From Nitriliruptoraceae bacterium (lineage in GTDB: Bacteria > Actinomycetota > Nitriliruptoria > Nitriliruptorales > Nitriliruptoraceae), in assembly GCA_003561535.1 (NCBI GenBank), contig PWWI01000232.1:1-64000 (forward strand): DNA of 64,000 bases, written 5' to 3'. Within the stretch, counting starts at the first letter, position 1. Each line of letters begins with the position of its first letter. Below, piece by piece: positions 53,187 through 63,562 of this stretch. The translations under genes were made by a program, and so were the position numbers. The notes beneath the pieces are model-generated. The model did not search any database. It saw only the letters and a list, made by a program, of their open reading frames with translations, and was not told the origin of the DNA.

Positions 53187-54068
53187 TCACGTCGTGTTGC
53201 GCTGCCGGGACAACAGCAGCGACGCGAGTACCAGCAACATCGATCCGACCAGCATCAGCACCGACACCGCGTTGATCAGCGGCGTCACTCCTCGGCGCAC
53301 CAGCCCGAAGACGTAGACCGGCAGGGTCGTGGACCCTGGTCCCGCGACGAAACTGGTGATGACCACCTCGTCCAGCGACAGCGTGAGCGCGAGCAGTGCC
53401 CCGCCCGCCACGCCAGGCGCGATCAGCGGGAGCGTCACCCGGCGGAACGCCTGCCACCGGCTGGCGTACAGGTCGGCCGCCGCCTCCTCCAGCGACGGGT
53501 CGAGCCCGACGATCCGGGCGCGGACCACCACCGCCACGAACGAGATGTTGAAGGCGATGTGGGACAGGGAGATGGTCCCGATCCCGAACGTCGCCGAGAC
53601 CCCGAGCATGGCTCCGAGCAGGTCGAAGGCCTGCACGAAGAACAACAGCATCATCACGGCCATCGTGACGTCGGGGATGATGACGGGCAGGTACAGCAGC
53701 CCGTCGTAGGTCCGTTGCCCGCGGTAGCGGAACCGTTCCAGGGACAGCCCCGCGGCGGTGCCGAGGATCGTGGACACGACGGTGGAGATGAACGCGACCA
53801 CGATCGAGTTGCGCAGGGCGCCGAGCACCGCGCTGTCGGTGATCATGGCGCGGTACCAGCGCAGGCTCGGTTCGGTCCACACCCCGACCACCCGGTTGTC
53901 GTTGAAGGACAGCACGAACAGCAGCAGGATCGGCAGGTACAGGAAGGCGAAGACCAGCCACGCGTTGCCGGCCAGCAGGCGCTCGACGCCCCGCTTGGGC
54001 CGGATCACCGAATCGTCGGCGACGAGCGGACGCGAGGCACCGGAGGTGTCGGTCAGGCTCATCGTCAC
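53187..54068 (-). CDS. potC: Polyamine ABC transporter permease (PotC type)
   Basis: EAA-like EEAAADLYASRWQAFRRVTLPLIAPGV; six TM segments. Confidence 0.92.
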   Translation of the reverse strand: MTMSLTDTSGASRPLVADDSVIRPKRGVERLLAGNAWLVFAFLYLPILLLFVLSFNDNRVVGVWTEPSLRWYRAMITDSAVLGALRNSIVVAFISTVVSTILGTAAGLSLERFRYRGQRTYDGLLYLPVIIPDVTMAVMMLLFFVQAFDLLGAMLGVSATFGIGTISLSHIAFNISFVAVVVRARIVGLDPSLEEAAADLYASRWQAFRRVTLPLIAPGVAGGALLALTLSLDEVVITSFVAGPGSTTLPVYVFGLVRRGVTPLINAVSVLMLVGSMLLVLASLLLSRQRNTT

Positions 54069-54985
54069 GCCTCCCGGTCGCGGGTTCGGAAGTAGACGAC
54101 CGCCGCGACCAGCATCACGGCCAGGATCGCCACCGAGAGTGCGGACCCGAACGGCCAGTCGCGCGCAGACAGGAACTGGCGCACGACGTAACTGCCGATC
54201 ATCGTCGTGCGGCCGCCGCCGAGGATCTCCGGGGTGACGTAGGCGCCGAACGAGGGGATGAACACCAGGATCGACCCGGCGACCACACCGGGTCGCGACA
54301 GCGGCCAGGTGACCCGCCAGAACGCCTGCCAGCCGGTGGCGTGGAGGTCACGGGCCGCCTCGACCAGCGAGAAGTCGAGCCGTTCCAGGGTCGCGTACAG
54401 CGGCAGGATCATGAAGGGCAGGTAGCCGTAGACGAGGCCGACCACCACCGCGAAGGGGGTGAACAGCAACTGCCCCTCGGTGCCGAGGATCGGCTCCAGG
54501 AACCGCACGAAGGGGCCGTCGCGACCGAGGATGACCCGCCAGGCGTAGGTCCGGATCAGGAAGTTCGACCAGAAGGGGATCATCACGAGGACGAGCAACA
54601 CGCCGCGCACCCGGGGGGAGCGGGTCGCGAGGTAGTAGGCGAACGGGTAGCCGACGACCAGTGAGATGACGGTGGTGAGCAGGGCGAGCCAGAGCGAACG
54701 CAGCCCGATCTCGAGCACCAACGGGTCGAACAACCGGGCGTAGCTGCTGAGGTTCCAGTCGGCCAGGATCGTGCGACCCGTGCGGCTGCGTGTCGCGAAC
54801 GAGTAGACGACCACGATGACCAGCGGTAGCGCGAACAGCACGACGAGGTAGAGCAGGCTGGGCAACCCGATCAGGAAGCCACGGCGGGACTCGGCCTGTT
54901 CGGCGGCGCGCTCGAGGCCCGGCTCGTCCGGCGCGGACGCCGGGGTGGGTGTCTGGGTGCGGGGCGGGTCGACGGTGGCGGCCAC
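54065..54985 (-). CDS. potB: Polyamine ABC transporter permease (PotB type)
   Basis: EAARDLHATGWQAFWRVTWPLSRPGV; overlap with potC. Confidence 0.92.
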   Translation of the reverse strand: MAATVDPPRTQTPTPASAPDEPGLERAAEQAESRRGFLIGLPSLLYLVVLFALPLVIVVVYSFATRSRTGRTILADWNLSSYARLFDPLVLEIGLRSLWLALLTTVISLVVGYPFAYYLATRSPRVRGVLLVLVMIPFWSNFLIRTYAWRVILGRDGPFVRFLEPILGTEGQLLFTPFAVVVGLVYGYLPFMILPLYATLERLDFSLVEAARDLHATGWQAFWRVTWPLSRPGVVAGSILVFIPSFGAYVTPEILGGGRTTMIGSYVVRQFLSARDWPFGSALSVAILAVMLVAAVVYFRTRDREA

Positions 54986-54991
54986 GGCGCC

Positions 54992-56200
54992 TCAGTCCTC
55001 CAGGACAGCGACGCTGCCCGGCAGCCACCGCACGCGCACCCGCTCACCGTCGGCGAAGTGCTCGATCCCCGGTGTGTTGCCCTGGCGCACGACCAACTCG
55101 ACGGGAGCGCGCTCGCCGGCGACCACCTCGTAGTTGATGGCGTTGCCGAGGAAGGTCACGCGCCGGATCGTGCCCGTCAGCGCGTCGAGGCGGAGGTCAC
55201 GTTCGGCGTCGGCGTGCCACAGCCCGAGCTTCTCGGGTCGGACCGCCAGCGTCACCGTCGACCCGGCTGGCGCCCCGGTGGGCACGCGCACGACGGTGCC
55301 GTCGTACAGCCGGGCGGTGTCGGCGTCCAGCACCTCGGCGATCAGCAGGTTGGTGTCCCCGATGAAGTCGGCCACGAAGCGGGTGCGCGGACGGTCGTAG
55401 ATCTCCTCCGGGTCACCGACCTGGAGCAGCCGCCCGCCGTCCATGACCGCGATGCGGTCCGACATGGTCAGCGCCTCCTCCTGGTCATGGGTGACGTAGA
55501 CGAAGGTGATGCCGACCTGCTCCTGGATCCGCTTGAGCTCGAGCTGCATCGCCTGGCGGAGCTTGAGGTCGAGGGCGCCGAGCGGCTCGTCGAGCAGCAG
55601 GACCTTCGGGTGGTTCACGAGCGCACGCGCGAGGGCGACCCGCTGCTGCTGCCCGCCGGACAGCTGCTTGGGCCGGCGTCCTTCACGGCCCTGGAGCTGG
55701 ACGAGCTCGATCACCTCCGCGACGCGTCGGTCGATCTCGTCGACGGGCAGCTGCTGCATCTCGAGCCCGAACGCGATGTTCTTCGCCACCGTCATGTGCG
55801 GGAACAGCGCGTAGGACTGGAACACGGTGTTCACCGGCCGCTTGTTGGGCGGCTCCAGGCCCACCTCCTGCCCGAAGATCTGCAGGCTGCCGGCGCTCGG
55901 ATACTCGAAACCGGCGATCATCCGCAGCGTCGTGGTCTTCCCGCACCCCGAGGGACCCAGCAGGGAGAAGAACTCCCCGTCGCGGATGTCGAGGTCCAGG
56001 TCGTCGACCGCGACGACCGGATCGTGGTTCCGGCCTCCCGGGAACCGCTTCGTCACCCCTTGGAGGCGCACGGCGGGTAGGGGGGCATCGACCTCGATGC
56101 CGGAGACCGCAGCCACCTCGGTGGTGACCGTGTCCAGGACGGGGGTCTTGGCTGCCAAGGGGCCGGCATCGAGTGTGCCGGCGAGCTGGTGATCGTCCAT
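54992..56200 (-). CDS. potA: Polyamine ABC transporter ATP-binding protein
   Basis: Walker A LLGPSGCGKTTTLRM, LSGGQQQRVALARALVNHPKVLLLDEPLGALD, TOBE-like C-terminus. Confidence 0.95.
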   Translation of the reverse strand: MDDHQLAGTLDAGPLAAKTPVLDTVTTEVAAVSGIEVDAPLPAVRLQGVTKRFPGGRNHDPVVAVDDLDLDIRDGEFFSLLGPSGCGKTTTLRMIAGFEYPSAGSLQIFGQEVGLEPPNKRPVNTVFQSYALFPHMTVAKNIAFGLEMQQLPVDEIDRRVAEVIELVQLQGREGRRPKQLSGGQQQRVALARALVNHPKVLLLDEPLGALDLKLRQAMQLELKRIQEQVGITFVYVTHDQEEALTMSDRIAVMDGGRLLQVGDPEEIYDRPRTRFVADFIGDTNLLIAEVLDADTARLYDGTVVRVPTGAPAGSTVTLAVRPEKLGLWHADAERDLRLDALTGTIRRVTFLGNAINYEVVAGERAPVELVVRQGNTPGIEHFADGERVRVRWLPGSVAVLED

Positions 56201-56255
56201 CAGCGTGGGACCTCCTGGACCAGGCTGGATGCTGTCGTGTGCGACGCGGGAACGG

Positions 56256-57620
56256 TCATGAGTCGAAGCCGATGCCGAAGCGCTCGAGGGCGGTGAGCCA
56301 CGGACCGCGTCGCCCCTGCCGACGATCGGCGCGCGCGATCGCCCGGCGGGTGGTCTGCACACCGATCCAGCGCACGGGTTCGGGGGGGAACGGGACCGGG
56401 CGGGTCGAGGTGAAGCGCAGCTCGAGCAGCGATGAGCCGGGATCGAGCAGACGGTCGGTGAGGACCCGACCCGCGAACCGGCTGGCCGCGACGCCGAGTC
56501 CGGTGTAGCCGAGCGCCCAGACCGCCCGTCCCCCCAGCGCGGTGCCGAAGGTCGCGGTGAAACGGGTGGTGGTGGCGATCGCACCGCCCCACCACCGCTC
56601 GAACCGGACATCCGCCAGCTGGGGGAAGGTGGCCCGGAAGTGCCGGGCCAGCAGGTCGTAGGTGGTCCGCCGGTGGTCGTGACGGGGCCCCACCCCGTTG
56701 CCGTAGTGGTAGATGGCGTCGTAGCCACCCCACAGGATGCGGTCGTCGGGGGTGAGCCGGTAGTAGTGGAACTGGTTGGCGGTGTCGGCCAGGCCCTGCC
56801 GTCCCTGCCCCCCGATCCTCGCCCGTTGGTCCGGGCGCAACGGCTCGGTCACCAGCACGTAGTCGTAGACCGGCACGAACCAGTGGCGCAGCGAGGGCAG
56901 GACGCGGTGGCTGTAGGCGTTGGTGGCCAGCACCGCCTGGTCGGCGAGCACGCGACCGGCGGGCGTCGTGACCGCGACCCCCGTGCCGTGGGCACGCAGG
57001 TCCGTGACCGGAGAACCCTCGTGGATGACCACCCCCCGCTCGCGCGCGACGCGGGCCAGCCCCCGAACCAGCGCCCCGGGATCGACCAGCCCACCGCCGT
57101 CGAGCCGCGCGAGTCCAGCGACGTAGGTGGGCGAGTCCACCTCTGCCCGCACCTCGTGGGTATCGAGCAGCTTGACCCGCTCCCCGCCGCGTTCGTACAC
57201 GTCGATGCTGTGCTCGAGCTCCCGGGCCTGCCAGTCAGCCGTCGCGACGTCGATCGCTCCCACCAGCTCGAGATCGCAGGCGATGTCGTGTGCACGGACG
57301 AAGGCGACCAGCTCGTCGAGGTTCTGGCGTCCCAACCGCTGGAGGTCGTCCAGCTCGTCCGGGAAGTGGGCCACCCCGTTGTGGATGCCGTGGGTCAGGG
57401 AGGGGTCGATGAACCCTCCGTTGCGGCCCGAGGCACCGGCTCCCACCCGGCTCGCTTCGAGCACGAGCACCCGCAGCGAAGGGTCACGGTCGGTCAGTGC
57501 CAGTGCCGTCCACAGCCCGGTGAACCCGCCGCCGACGATCACGACGTCCGCCTGGCCGTGGCCGATGAGCGGCTCGTGGACGGCGTCGGCGTCGTCCAGC
57601 CAGGTGGTCAGCCCGCTCAC
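56256..57620 (-). CDS. FAD-dependent amine/amino-acid oxidoreductase (DAO/PuuB-like)
   Basis: ADVVIVGGGFTGLWTALALTDRDPSLRVLVLEASRVGAGASGRNGGF. Confidence 0.9.
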   Translation of the reverse strand: MSGLTTWLDDADAVHEPLIGHGQADVVIVGGGFTGLWTALALTDRDPSLRVLVLEASRVGAGASGRNGGFIDPSLTHGIHNGVAHFPDELDDLQRLGRQNLDELVAFVRAHDIACDLELVGAIDVATADWQARELEHSIDVYERGGERVKLLDTHEVRAEVDSPTYVAGLARLDGGGLVDPGALVRGLARVARERGVVIHEGSPVTDLRAHGTGVAVTTPAGRVLADQAVLATNAYSHRVLPSLRHWFVPVYDYVLVTEPLRPDQRARIGGQGRQGLADTANQFHYYRLTPDDRILWGGYDAIYHYGNGVGPRHDHRRTTYDLLARHFRATFPQLADVRFERWWGGAIATTTRFTATFGTALGGRAVWALGYTGLGVAASRFAGRVLTDRLLDPGSSLLELRFTSTRPVPFPPEPVRWIGVQTTRRAIARADRRQGRRGPWLTALERFGIGFDS

Positions 57621-58750
57621 CCATGACCTCCCACGCCCGCCAGCGCCTCGGCGACCACGGGGTGGACCACCGCGTGGTCGCGCACGTTGCACGCCCCGGC
57701 GAGCGACGGGTGCTCGTCGTCGGTGCCGGCACGTCCCTGGGCGACGTCGTCAGCCAGGCGCAACAGCCGTGGCAGGACCGCTGCCGACAGCGCTGCCGAG
57801 GCGGTACGGGGGAACTGACCGGGCACGTTGGTCACGCAGTAGTGGACGACGCCGCGCTCGAGGTAGGTCGGGTTGCTGAGCGAGGTGGGCCGGGCCGTGG
57901 CCACGCACCCCCCCTGGTCGATGGCGAGATCGACGACGACCGAGCCCGGCCGCATCGTCTCGACCTGTTCCGCGGAGACGACCACGGGGGCGCGAGCCCC
58001 GGGGACCAGCGCGGCGCCGATGACCAGGTCCGCCAGGCGCAGGTGCTCGCCGAGCAGCGCGGGCTCGGAGCTGAGCGTCGCGTCGACCACGCCGTCGTTG
58101 CGCAACTGGTACAGGCGACCGAGGTCGACGTCCACCCCGGTGACGTGGGCACCGAGCCCCCGCAGCCCCCGGGCCGCGCAACTGCCGGCGACCCCGAGCC
58201 CGATGACCATGACCTTGGCGGGTGGTACGCCGGCGGCTCCTCCCATCAGCGTGCCCGAGCCACCGGCGGCGGTCGACAGCTGGGCTGCGCCGACGATCGC
58301 TGCCGCACGTCCGGCGATCTCCGACATCGGCGCGAGCAGTGGCAGACCACCGCGCCCGGTGAGGGTCTCGTAGGCGTACGCGCTGGTCCCGGCCGCGACG
58401 AGCGCAGCCGTGAGCTCAGGCTCGGCAGCCAGGTGCAGGAAGGTGAACAGGGTGAGATCCGGGCGGAAGTACGCGTACTCGGTGGGCTGCGGCTCCTTGA
58501 CCTTGACCACCAGGTCCGCTGCCCACGCCTGCTCAGCCTGCTCGACCAGCTCCGCGCCGACCTTCTCGTAGACCAGGTCGGGGAAGCCGGCACCCTCGCC
58601 GGCACCGCGCTCGATCAGGACCCGGTGGCCGGCATCGATCACCGCCCCGGCCGCCGAGGGTGTCAGCCCGACCCGGCGCTCGCGGTCCTTGGTCTCTGAG
58701 GGGACCCCGACCGTCAGCCCCGCCGGGCCCGGTCCCCCGGTCGGGCTCAC
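57617..58750 (-). CDS. ald: Alanine dehydrogenase
   Basis: VGVPSETKDRERRVGLTPSAAGAV, VKVKEPQPTEYAYFRPDLTLFTFLHLAAEPELT, NVPGQFPRTASAALSAAVLP. Confidence 0.93.
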   Translation of the reverse strand: MSPTGGPGPAGLTVGVPSETKDRERRVGLTPSAAGAVIDAGHRVLIERGAGEGAGFPDLVYEKVGAELVEQAEQAWAADLVVKVKEPQPTEYAYFRPDLTLFTFLHLAAEPELTAALVAAGTSAYAYETLTGRGGLPLLAPMSEIAGRAAAIVGAAQLSTAAGGSGTLMGGAAGVPPAKVMVIGLGVAGSCAARGLRGLGAHVTGVDVDLGRLYQLRNDGVVDATLSSEPALLGEHLRLADLVIGAALVPGARAPVVVSAEQVETMRPGSVVVDLAIDQGGCVATARPTSLSNPTYLERGVVHYCVTNVPGQFPRTASAALSAAVLPRLLRLADDVAQGRAGTDDEHPSLAGACNVRDHAVVHPVVAEALAGVGGHG

Positions 58751-60114
58751 GCCGCCATCTCGGCGGCCGCCTCGGTGAGCACCTGCTCGAGGATCGCGAT
58801 GATCTCCCCGAGCTCGACCTGGGTGTCGACGAGTGGGGGCGAGAGCTGGATCACCGGCTCGTCACGGTCGTCGGCGCGGCAGATCAGACCGAGCTCGAGC
58901 AACCGGCGCGACAGGAAGCCACGCAACAGGCGCTCGCTCTCCTCGTCGCTGAACCCGATCTTCTGCTCACGGTCCTTGACCAGCTCCAGGGCCCAGAAGT
59001 AGCCGGTGCCACGGACGTCACCGACGATCTCGTGGCGGTCGTAGAGCCCTCGCAGCTGCTCACCGAACCACGGGCCGTTGGTCTGCACGTTCTCGAGCAC
59101 GCCCTCCTTCTCGAACAGCTCGATGTTCGCGAGCGCCACCGCCGCGGCGACCGGGTGGCCGCCCCAGGTGGAACCGTGGAGGAACATCGAGGTGCGGTCC
59201 TGCTGGAGCACGTCGGCGACGTGGTGGCGGAACCCGAGCCCGCCCAGCGGCTGGTAGGCCGAGGTCACCCCTTTGGCGAAGGTGATGATGTCGGGCAGGT
59301 AGCCGTAGCGCTCGGCGCCGGTCCAGGTCCCCAGCCGACCGAAGGCGCAGATCACCTCGTCGGAGACCATCAGGATCCCGTACTTGTCGCAGATGCGACG
59401 GACCTCCTCGAGGTAGCCCGGCGGCGGCGTGAAGCACCCACCGGCGTTCTGGACCGGCTCGATGAAGATCGCGGCGATCTGGTCCGCCCCTTCGGCGATG
59501 ATCTGCTGCTCGAAGGAGCGGGCGCAGGACAGGTCGCAGGGCGGACAGGCCTGGGAGGTCTGGCAGCGGTACTCGTTGGTGTTGGGCACGTGGAAGTGGC
59601 CCGGTCGCAGCGGCTCGAACATCTTCCGCAGCCCCGGTAGGCCGGTCAGGCCGAGCGCCCCGAACGAGGTCCCGTGGTAGGCGTAGTTGCGGGAGATGAA
59701 CTTCCAGCGGTCCTCGCCGCGGCTGCGGTGGTACTGGATCGCGAGCTTCATCGCCGACTCCACCGCTTCGGAACCGGAGTTGACGAAGAAGAAGTGGTCG
59801 ATGTCCCCGGGGAACCTCGCCGCCAGGGCCTCGGCGAGATCGATCGCCGGCTGGTGGGCGTAGGACCAGTTGGTCGCGAACGGCAGCTTCGCCATCTGGG
59901 TGGCAGCGGCGTCCACGAGCGCCTGCTGGCCGTACCCGACCTGCGCACAGAACAGGGCGGACAAGCCGTCGAGGTAGCGCTTGCCGTGGCTGTCGTACAC
60001 GTAGCACCCCTCCCCGTGCTGGAGGACGGGGACGGTCGGGTGCTCGGTGATCCAGTCGGAGGAGCGGGTGAAGTGGAGCCAGAGGTTGCCGTCGGACAAC
60101 TGTGCCTGCGTCAT
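58747..60114 (-). CDS. Class III aminotransferase with Cys cluster (CQTSQACPPCDLSC)
   Basis: FFVNSGSEAVESAMKLAIQYH, MVSDEVICAFGRLGTWTGAERYGYLPDIITFAKGVTSAYQPLGGL. Confidence 0.92.
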   Translation of the reverse strand: MTQAQLSDGNLWLHFTRSSDWITEHPTVPVLQHGEGCYVYDSHGKRYLDGLSALFCAQVGYGQQALVDAAATQMAKLPFATNWSYAHQPAIDLAEALAARFPGDIDHFFFVNSGSEAVESAMKLAIQYHRSRGEDRWKFISRNYAYHGTSFGALGLTGLPGLRKMFEPLRPGHFHVPNTNEYRCQTSQACPPCDLSCARSFEQQIIAEGADQIAAIFIEPVQNAGGCFTPPPGYLEEVRRICDKYGILMVSDEVICAFGRLGTWTGAERYGYLPDIITFAKGVTSAYQPLGGLGFRHHVADVLQQDRTSMFLHGSTWGGHPVAAAVALANIELFEKEGVLENVQTNGPWFGEQLRGLYDRHEIVGDVRGTGYFWALELVKDREQKIGFSDEESERLLRGFLSRRLLELGLICRADDRDEPVIQLSPPLVDTQVELGEIIAILEQVLTEAAAEMAA

Positions 60115-60254
60115 GATCGAACTCCTGGTGGTCCGCTCCACGGCGAACCACGTCCGGTGACCGGCCGCAGCCGGTCATCCCTCGAACGCTACGGGGTCGT
60201 GCGTGTCGAACGTGTTTCGTGCGGGGGTCGGGCAACCAACAGAACGAGCACCGG

Positions 60255-61703
60255 TCACGCCTCGATGTTGCTCATCACGTGCTTGATCCGGGTGTAGTCC
60301 TCGAGGCTGTACATCGAGAGGTCCTTGCCATAGCCGGAGTGCTTGAAGCCACCGTGCGGCATCTCGGCCACGACGGGGATGTGGGTGTTGATCCACACCG
60401 CACCGAAGTCGAGCGCCTTGGCAGCCCGCATGGCACGCCCGTGGTCCTTCGTCCACACGCTGGAGGCCAGGCCGTACTTGACGCCGTTGGCCCAGCGCAG
60501 CGCCTCGTCCTCGTCGCTGAAGGGCTGCACGGTCATGACCGGCCCGAAGATCTCCTGCTGGCTCATCTCGTCGTCCTGGCGCAGCCCAGCGACCACCGTC
60601 GGCGCGAAGAAGAAGCCGTCCCGCACCATCGGGCTGCCACCGGCCACGACCTCGGCGTGGGCGGGTCGACGCTCGAGGAACCCCGACACACGCGCGTGCT
60701 GGTCGGTGTTGTTGAGCGGCCCGAAGTCCGGCTCGTCGGCGACGGGGCGGCCCTCGTGGTCGAAGGGCGCGCCCGTCGAGGTGGCGGCGGCCTGGGCAGC
60801 CAGCGCGTTGACCAGGTCGTCGTAGATACGCGGTCCGGCCAGGACCCGCGAGGCGGCGGTGCAGTCCTGCCCAGCGTTGAAGTACCCGGCACCCGCCAGC
60901 CCCTCCGCGGCAGCCTCGACGTCGGCATCGTCGAAGACGATGCAGGGGGCCTTCCCACCGAGCTCGAGGTGGACCCGCTTGAGGTCGTGCGCCACCGACT
61001 CCGCGACCTGCATGCCGGCCCGGACCGAGCCGGTGACCGACACCATCTGCGGGATCTCGTGGGTGACCAGCGACCGCCCGGTGTCACGGTCACCGCAGAT
61101 GACGTTGACGACCCCGTCGGGCAGGAACTCGCTCATGATCTCGGCCATCAGCACCGTGGACATCGGGGTGGTGTCGGACGGCTTGAGGACCACGGCGTTG
61201 CCCGCCGCGATCGCCGGTGCCCACTTCCACACCGCCATCATCATCGGGTAGTTCCAGGGCGTCACCTGCCCGCACACCCCGACGGGCTCGCGGCGGATCA
61301 TGGACGTGTGGCCCGCCATGTACTCACCGGCCGAGCGCCCCTCCAGCACCCGCGCCGCACCGGCGAAGAAGCGGATCTGGTCGACCATCGGCGGCAGCTC
61401 CTCGGCCATGGTCAGGCCGAAGGGCTTCCCGGTGTTCTCGCACTCGACCCGCACGAGCTCCTCGCCCCTGGCCTCGATCGCATCGGCGATCCGCAGCAGC
61501 GCGAGGCTTCGATCGGCCGGCGTGGCCTCCCGCCAGGTCTCGAACGCGGTGGCCGCAGCGCGGCAGGCGGCGTCGACGTCGCCCGGGCCGGACAACGGGG
61601 CCGTGGCGTAGACTTTGCCGGTGGCGGGATCGACGAGCTCGGTCGTGCGTCCATCCGCGGCGTCCTGCAGGGTGCCAGCCACGAGGTTCTTCGCTTCACG
61701 CAT
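60255..61703 (-). CDS. Aldehyde dehydrogenase, gamma-aminobutyraldehyde dehydrogenase-like
   Basis: [69 protein letters not shown]. Confidence 0.92.
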   Translation of the reverse strand: MREAKNLVAGTLQDAADGRTTELVDPATGKVYATAPLSGPGDVDAACRAAATAFETWREATPADRSLALLRIADAIEARGEELVRVECENTGKPFGLTMAEELPPMVDQIRFFAGAARVLEGRSAGEYMAGHTSMIRREPVGVCGQVTPWNYPMMMAVWKWAPAIAAGNAVVLKPSDTTPMSTVLMAEIMSEFLPDGVVNVICGDRDTGRSLVTHEIPQMVSVTGSVRAGMQVAESVAHDLKRVHLELGGKAPCIVFDDADVEAAAEGLAGAGYFNAGQDCTAASRVLAGPRIYDDLVNALAAQAAATSTGAPFDHEGRPVADEPDFGPLNNTDQHARVSGFLERRPAHAEVVAGGSPMVRDGFFFAPTVVAGLRQDDEMSQQEIFGPVMTVQPFSDEDEALRWANGVKYGLASSVWTKDHGRAMRAAKALDFGAVWINTHIPVVAEMPHGGFKHSGYGKDLSMYSLEDYTRIKHVMSNIEA

Positions 61704-62008
61704 GGGCGGTCCCATCCTCCCGCGGCCGCGATCGGCAGCCGCACTCGCTGCTGTCCAAGGGCTCCCGAACCGCCCTCCCGGTGGCCGTCTCGCACGAGCT
61801 CGTGCGGGACGCGTCCCCCCCTCCGGTCCGAGGATGCTGGGACGATAGGGGCATGACTCCCCCGTGTCGCTGGTCGAATGGCGAAACGCGGGTGCGGAGG
61901 ATTGGACATCTGGCTATTGTCGGCCGCTGTGGGTGGCCCTTCGCTGCGGCAGCCTCGCCAGCTGTCCGAGGCTCCTGCCAAGCGACCAGCGCCACCGGGA
62001 GGCCGCCG

Positions 62009-63562
62009 ATGCCGGTGTGGTTGTCCGAGCTGCTCGGCGAGCCCGAGCTGGGTGCTCAGATCGTCGCGGGACGGGCGGGGGTGGACCGACGCGGCCCCAT
62101 CCGCTGGGCGCACATCTCGGAGCTGGCCGACCCGAGTCCATGGCTCGAGGGCGGCGAGCTGCTGCTGACCACCTGCCTGAGCCTGCGGCACGACCCTGCC
62201 ACGCAGGTTCGCTTCGTCGACCGGCTCACCGAGCACGGTGCGGTCGCCATCGGCGTCTCCCTGGGGGTGAGCGTCGATGCGGTCCCGACCGCGATGCTCA
62301 CTCGGTGTGACGAGCGCGAGCTACCGCTGTTCACCGTGCCGTACGAGGTGCCGTTCATCGCCATCAGCCGCCAGGTGGCCCACCACGTGTTCGCGGAGCG
62401 CTACGCCAACCTCAGTCGGACCATCGACCTGCACCGCAAGGTCCTCGCCTCGGTCGTGGCCGGCGCCGGGATCGCCGAGGTCCTGAGCACGGTGGCCCGG
62501 TCGATGCCAGGGGGGGCACTGCTCGCGCAGGACTTCAGCGGCACCGAACTCGTCCGGCTGGACCCGAGCGGCACCGCGGTCGACCTGACGGTCGACGTGC
62601 TCGCACCGGAACCGGTGCCGCTGCGGCCGGGAGGTCCCGTCCGCGCCCGAAGCGAGCTGCGGGGTCGGTCGGTCCTGCGGGCACCGGTCCTGCTGGGCGA
62701 GCACCTCGAGGCCTACGTCGTCGCGGTGAGCAGCGAGCCGCTGGTCGATCACGAGGAACTGCTGTTCGAGCAGGCCGTGGCGGGGGTGAGCCTGGAACTC
62801 GCGCGCCACCGGTCGGTGCGAGATGCCCGGCGTAGCCGGATCGACGAACTGCTCGAGGAGATCATCAGCGGACGGTCCACCACCCGGCGGATCAGGCAGG
62901 TACTGGAGCGGATGGCGGCACCGCTGCCCCAGCCGTACCAGGCACTGGCGCTGGCGCCACCGACGCGACCGAGCGTCGCCGTGGCGAGCGTGTGCGCGCT
63001 GGTCGAGGACGTGCTGCTCACCCACGGTGCGCCCCTCGTCGGCCACCTCGACGACACGGTGTACGCCTGCGCCCCGGCTGACACCGAGGTCGCCGAACAG
63101 GTGCTGGCGGCGACGCAGCGACGCGGGTGGCGGGGGGTGACGATCGGCCGCAGCCGGACCAAGCAGGGGATGGACGACCTCACGACCGCGCTGCGCGAGG
63201 CCGGGGCCGCCCTACTGGCAGGGGCGGAGGAGCAGGTGCACGACATCACGGGACTCGGGGTGGCCGGCCTGCTGGCAGGACTCCGCGACACCGGAGGGGC
63301 AGACGACTTCGTGGAGGAGCTGCTCGGCCCGGTCCTCGCGCAAGACCACGTGGCCGCGGGCCAGCTGGTGCACACCCTCCGCGCCTACCTCGCGCACGGG
63401 TGCCGGCCTGGCCCCGCGGCGCAGGAGCTCGGTGTGCACCGCCACACCCTGACGTACCGTCTGGACCGCATCCGCGACCTGACGGACCGCGATCCCCGCT
63501 CCGGCGACCACCTGATCGCCTACGGCCTCGCGCTGGAGATCCTGGAGAATCGACACCCATGA
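62009..63562 (+). CDS. PucR-family transcriptional regulator
   Basis: RWAHISELADPSPWLEGGELLLTTCLSL; C-terminal HTH LRAYLAHGCRPGPAAQELGVHRHTLTYRLDRIRDLT. Confidence 0.92.
   Translation: MPVWLSELLGEPELGAQIVAGRAGVDRRGPIRWAHISELADPSPWLEGGELLLTTCLSLRHDPATQVRFVDRLTEHGAVAIGVSLGVSVDAVPTAMLTRCDERELPLFTVPYEVPFIAISRQVAHHVFAERYANLSRTIDLHRKVLASVVAGAGIAEVLSTVARSMPGGALLAQDFSGTELVRLDPSGTAVDLTVDVLAPEPVPLRPGGPVRARSELRGRSVLRAPVLLGEHLEAYVVAVSSEPLVDHEELLFEQAVAGVSLELARHRSVRDARRSRIDELLEEIISGRSTTRRIRQVLERMAAPLPQPYQALALAPPTRPSVAVASVCALVEDVLLTHGAPLVGHLDDTVYACAPADTEVAEQVLAATQRRGWRGVTIGRSRTKQGMDDLTTALREAGAALLAGAEEQVHDITGLGVAGLLAGLRDTGGADDFVEELLGPVLAQDHVAAGQLVHTLRAYLAHGCRPGPAAQELGVHRHTLTYRLDRIRDLTDRDPRSGDHLIAYGLALEILENRHP

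Noticed and set aside
53098-53961. N-terminal extension of PotD ORF (52000..53961)
   Set aside because: Same-strand out-of-frame overlap with potC; the signal peptide/lipobox places the start at 53097.
61217-62008. N-terminal extension of second PucR ORF
   Set aside because: Antisense to the aldehyde dehydrogenase; PucR-domain sequence begins at the ATG at 62009.
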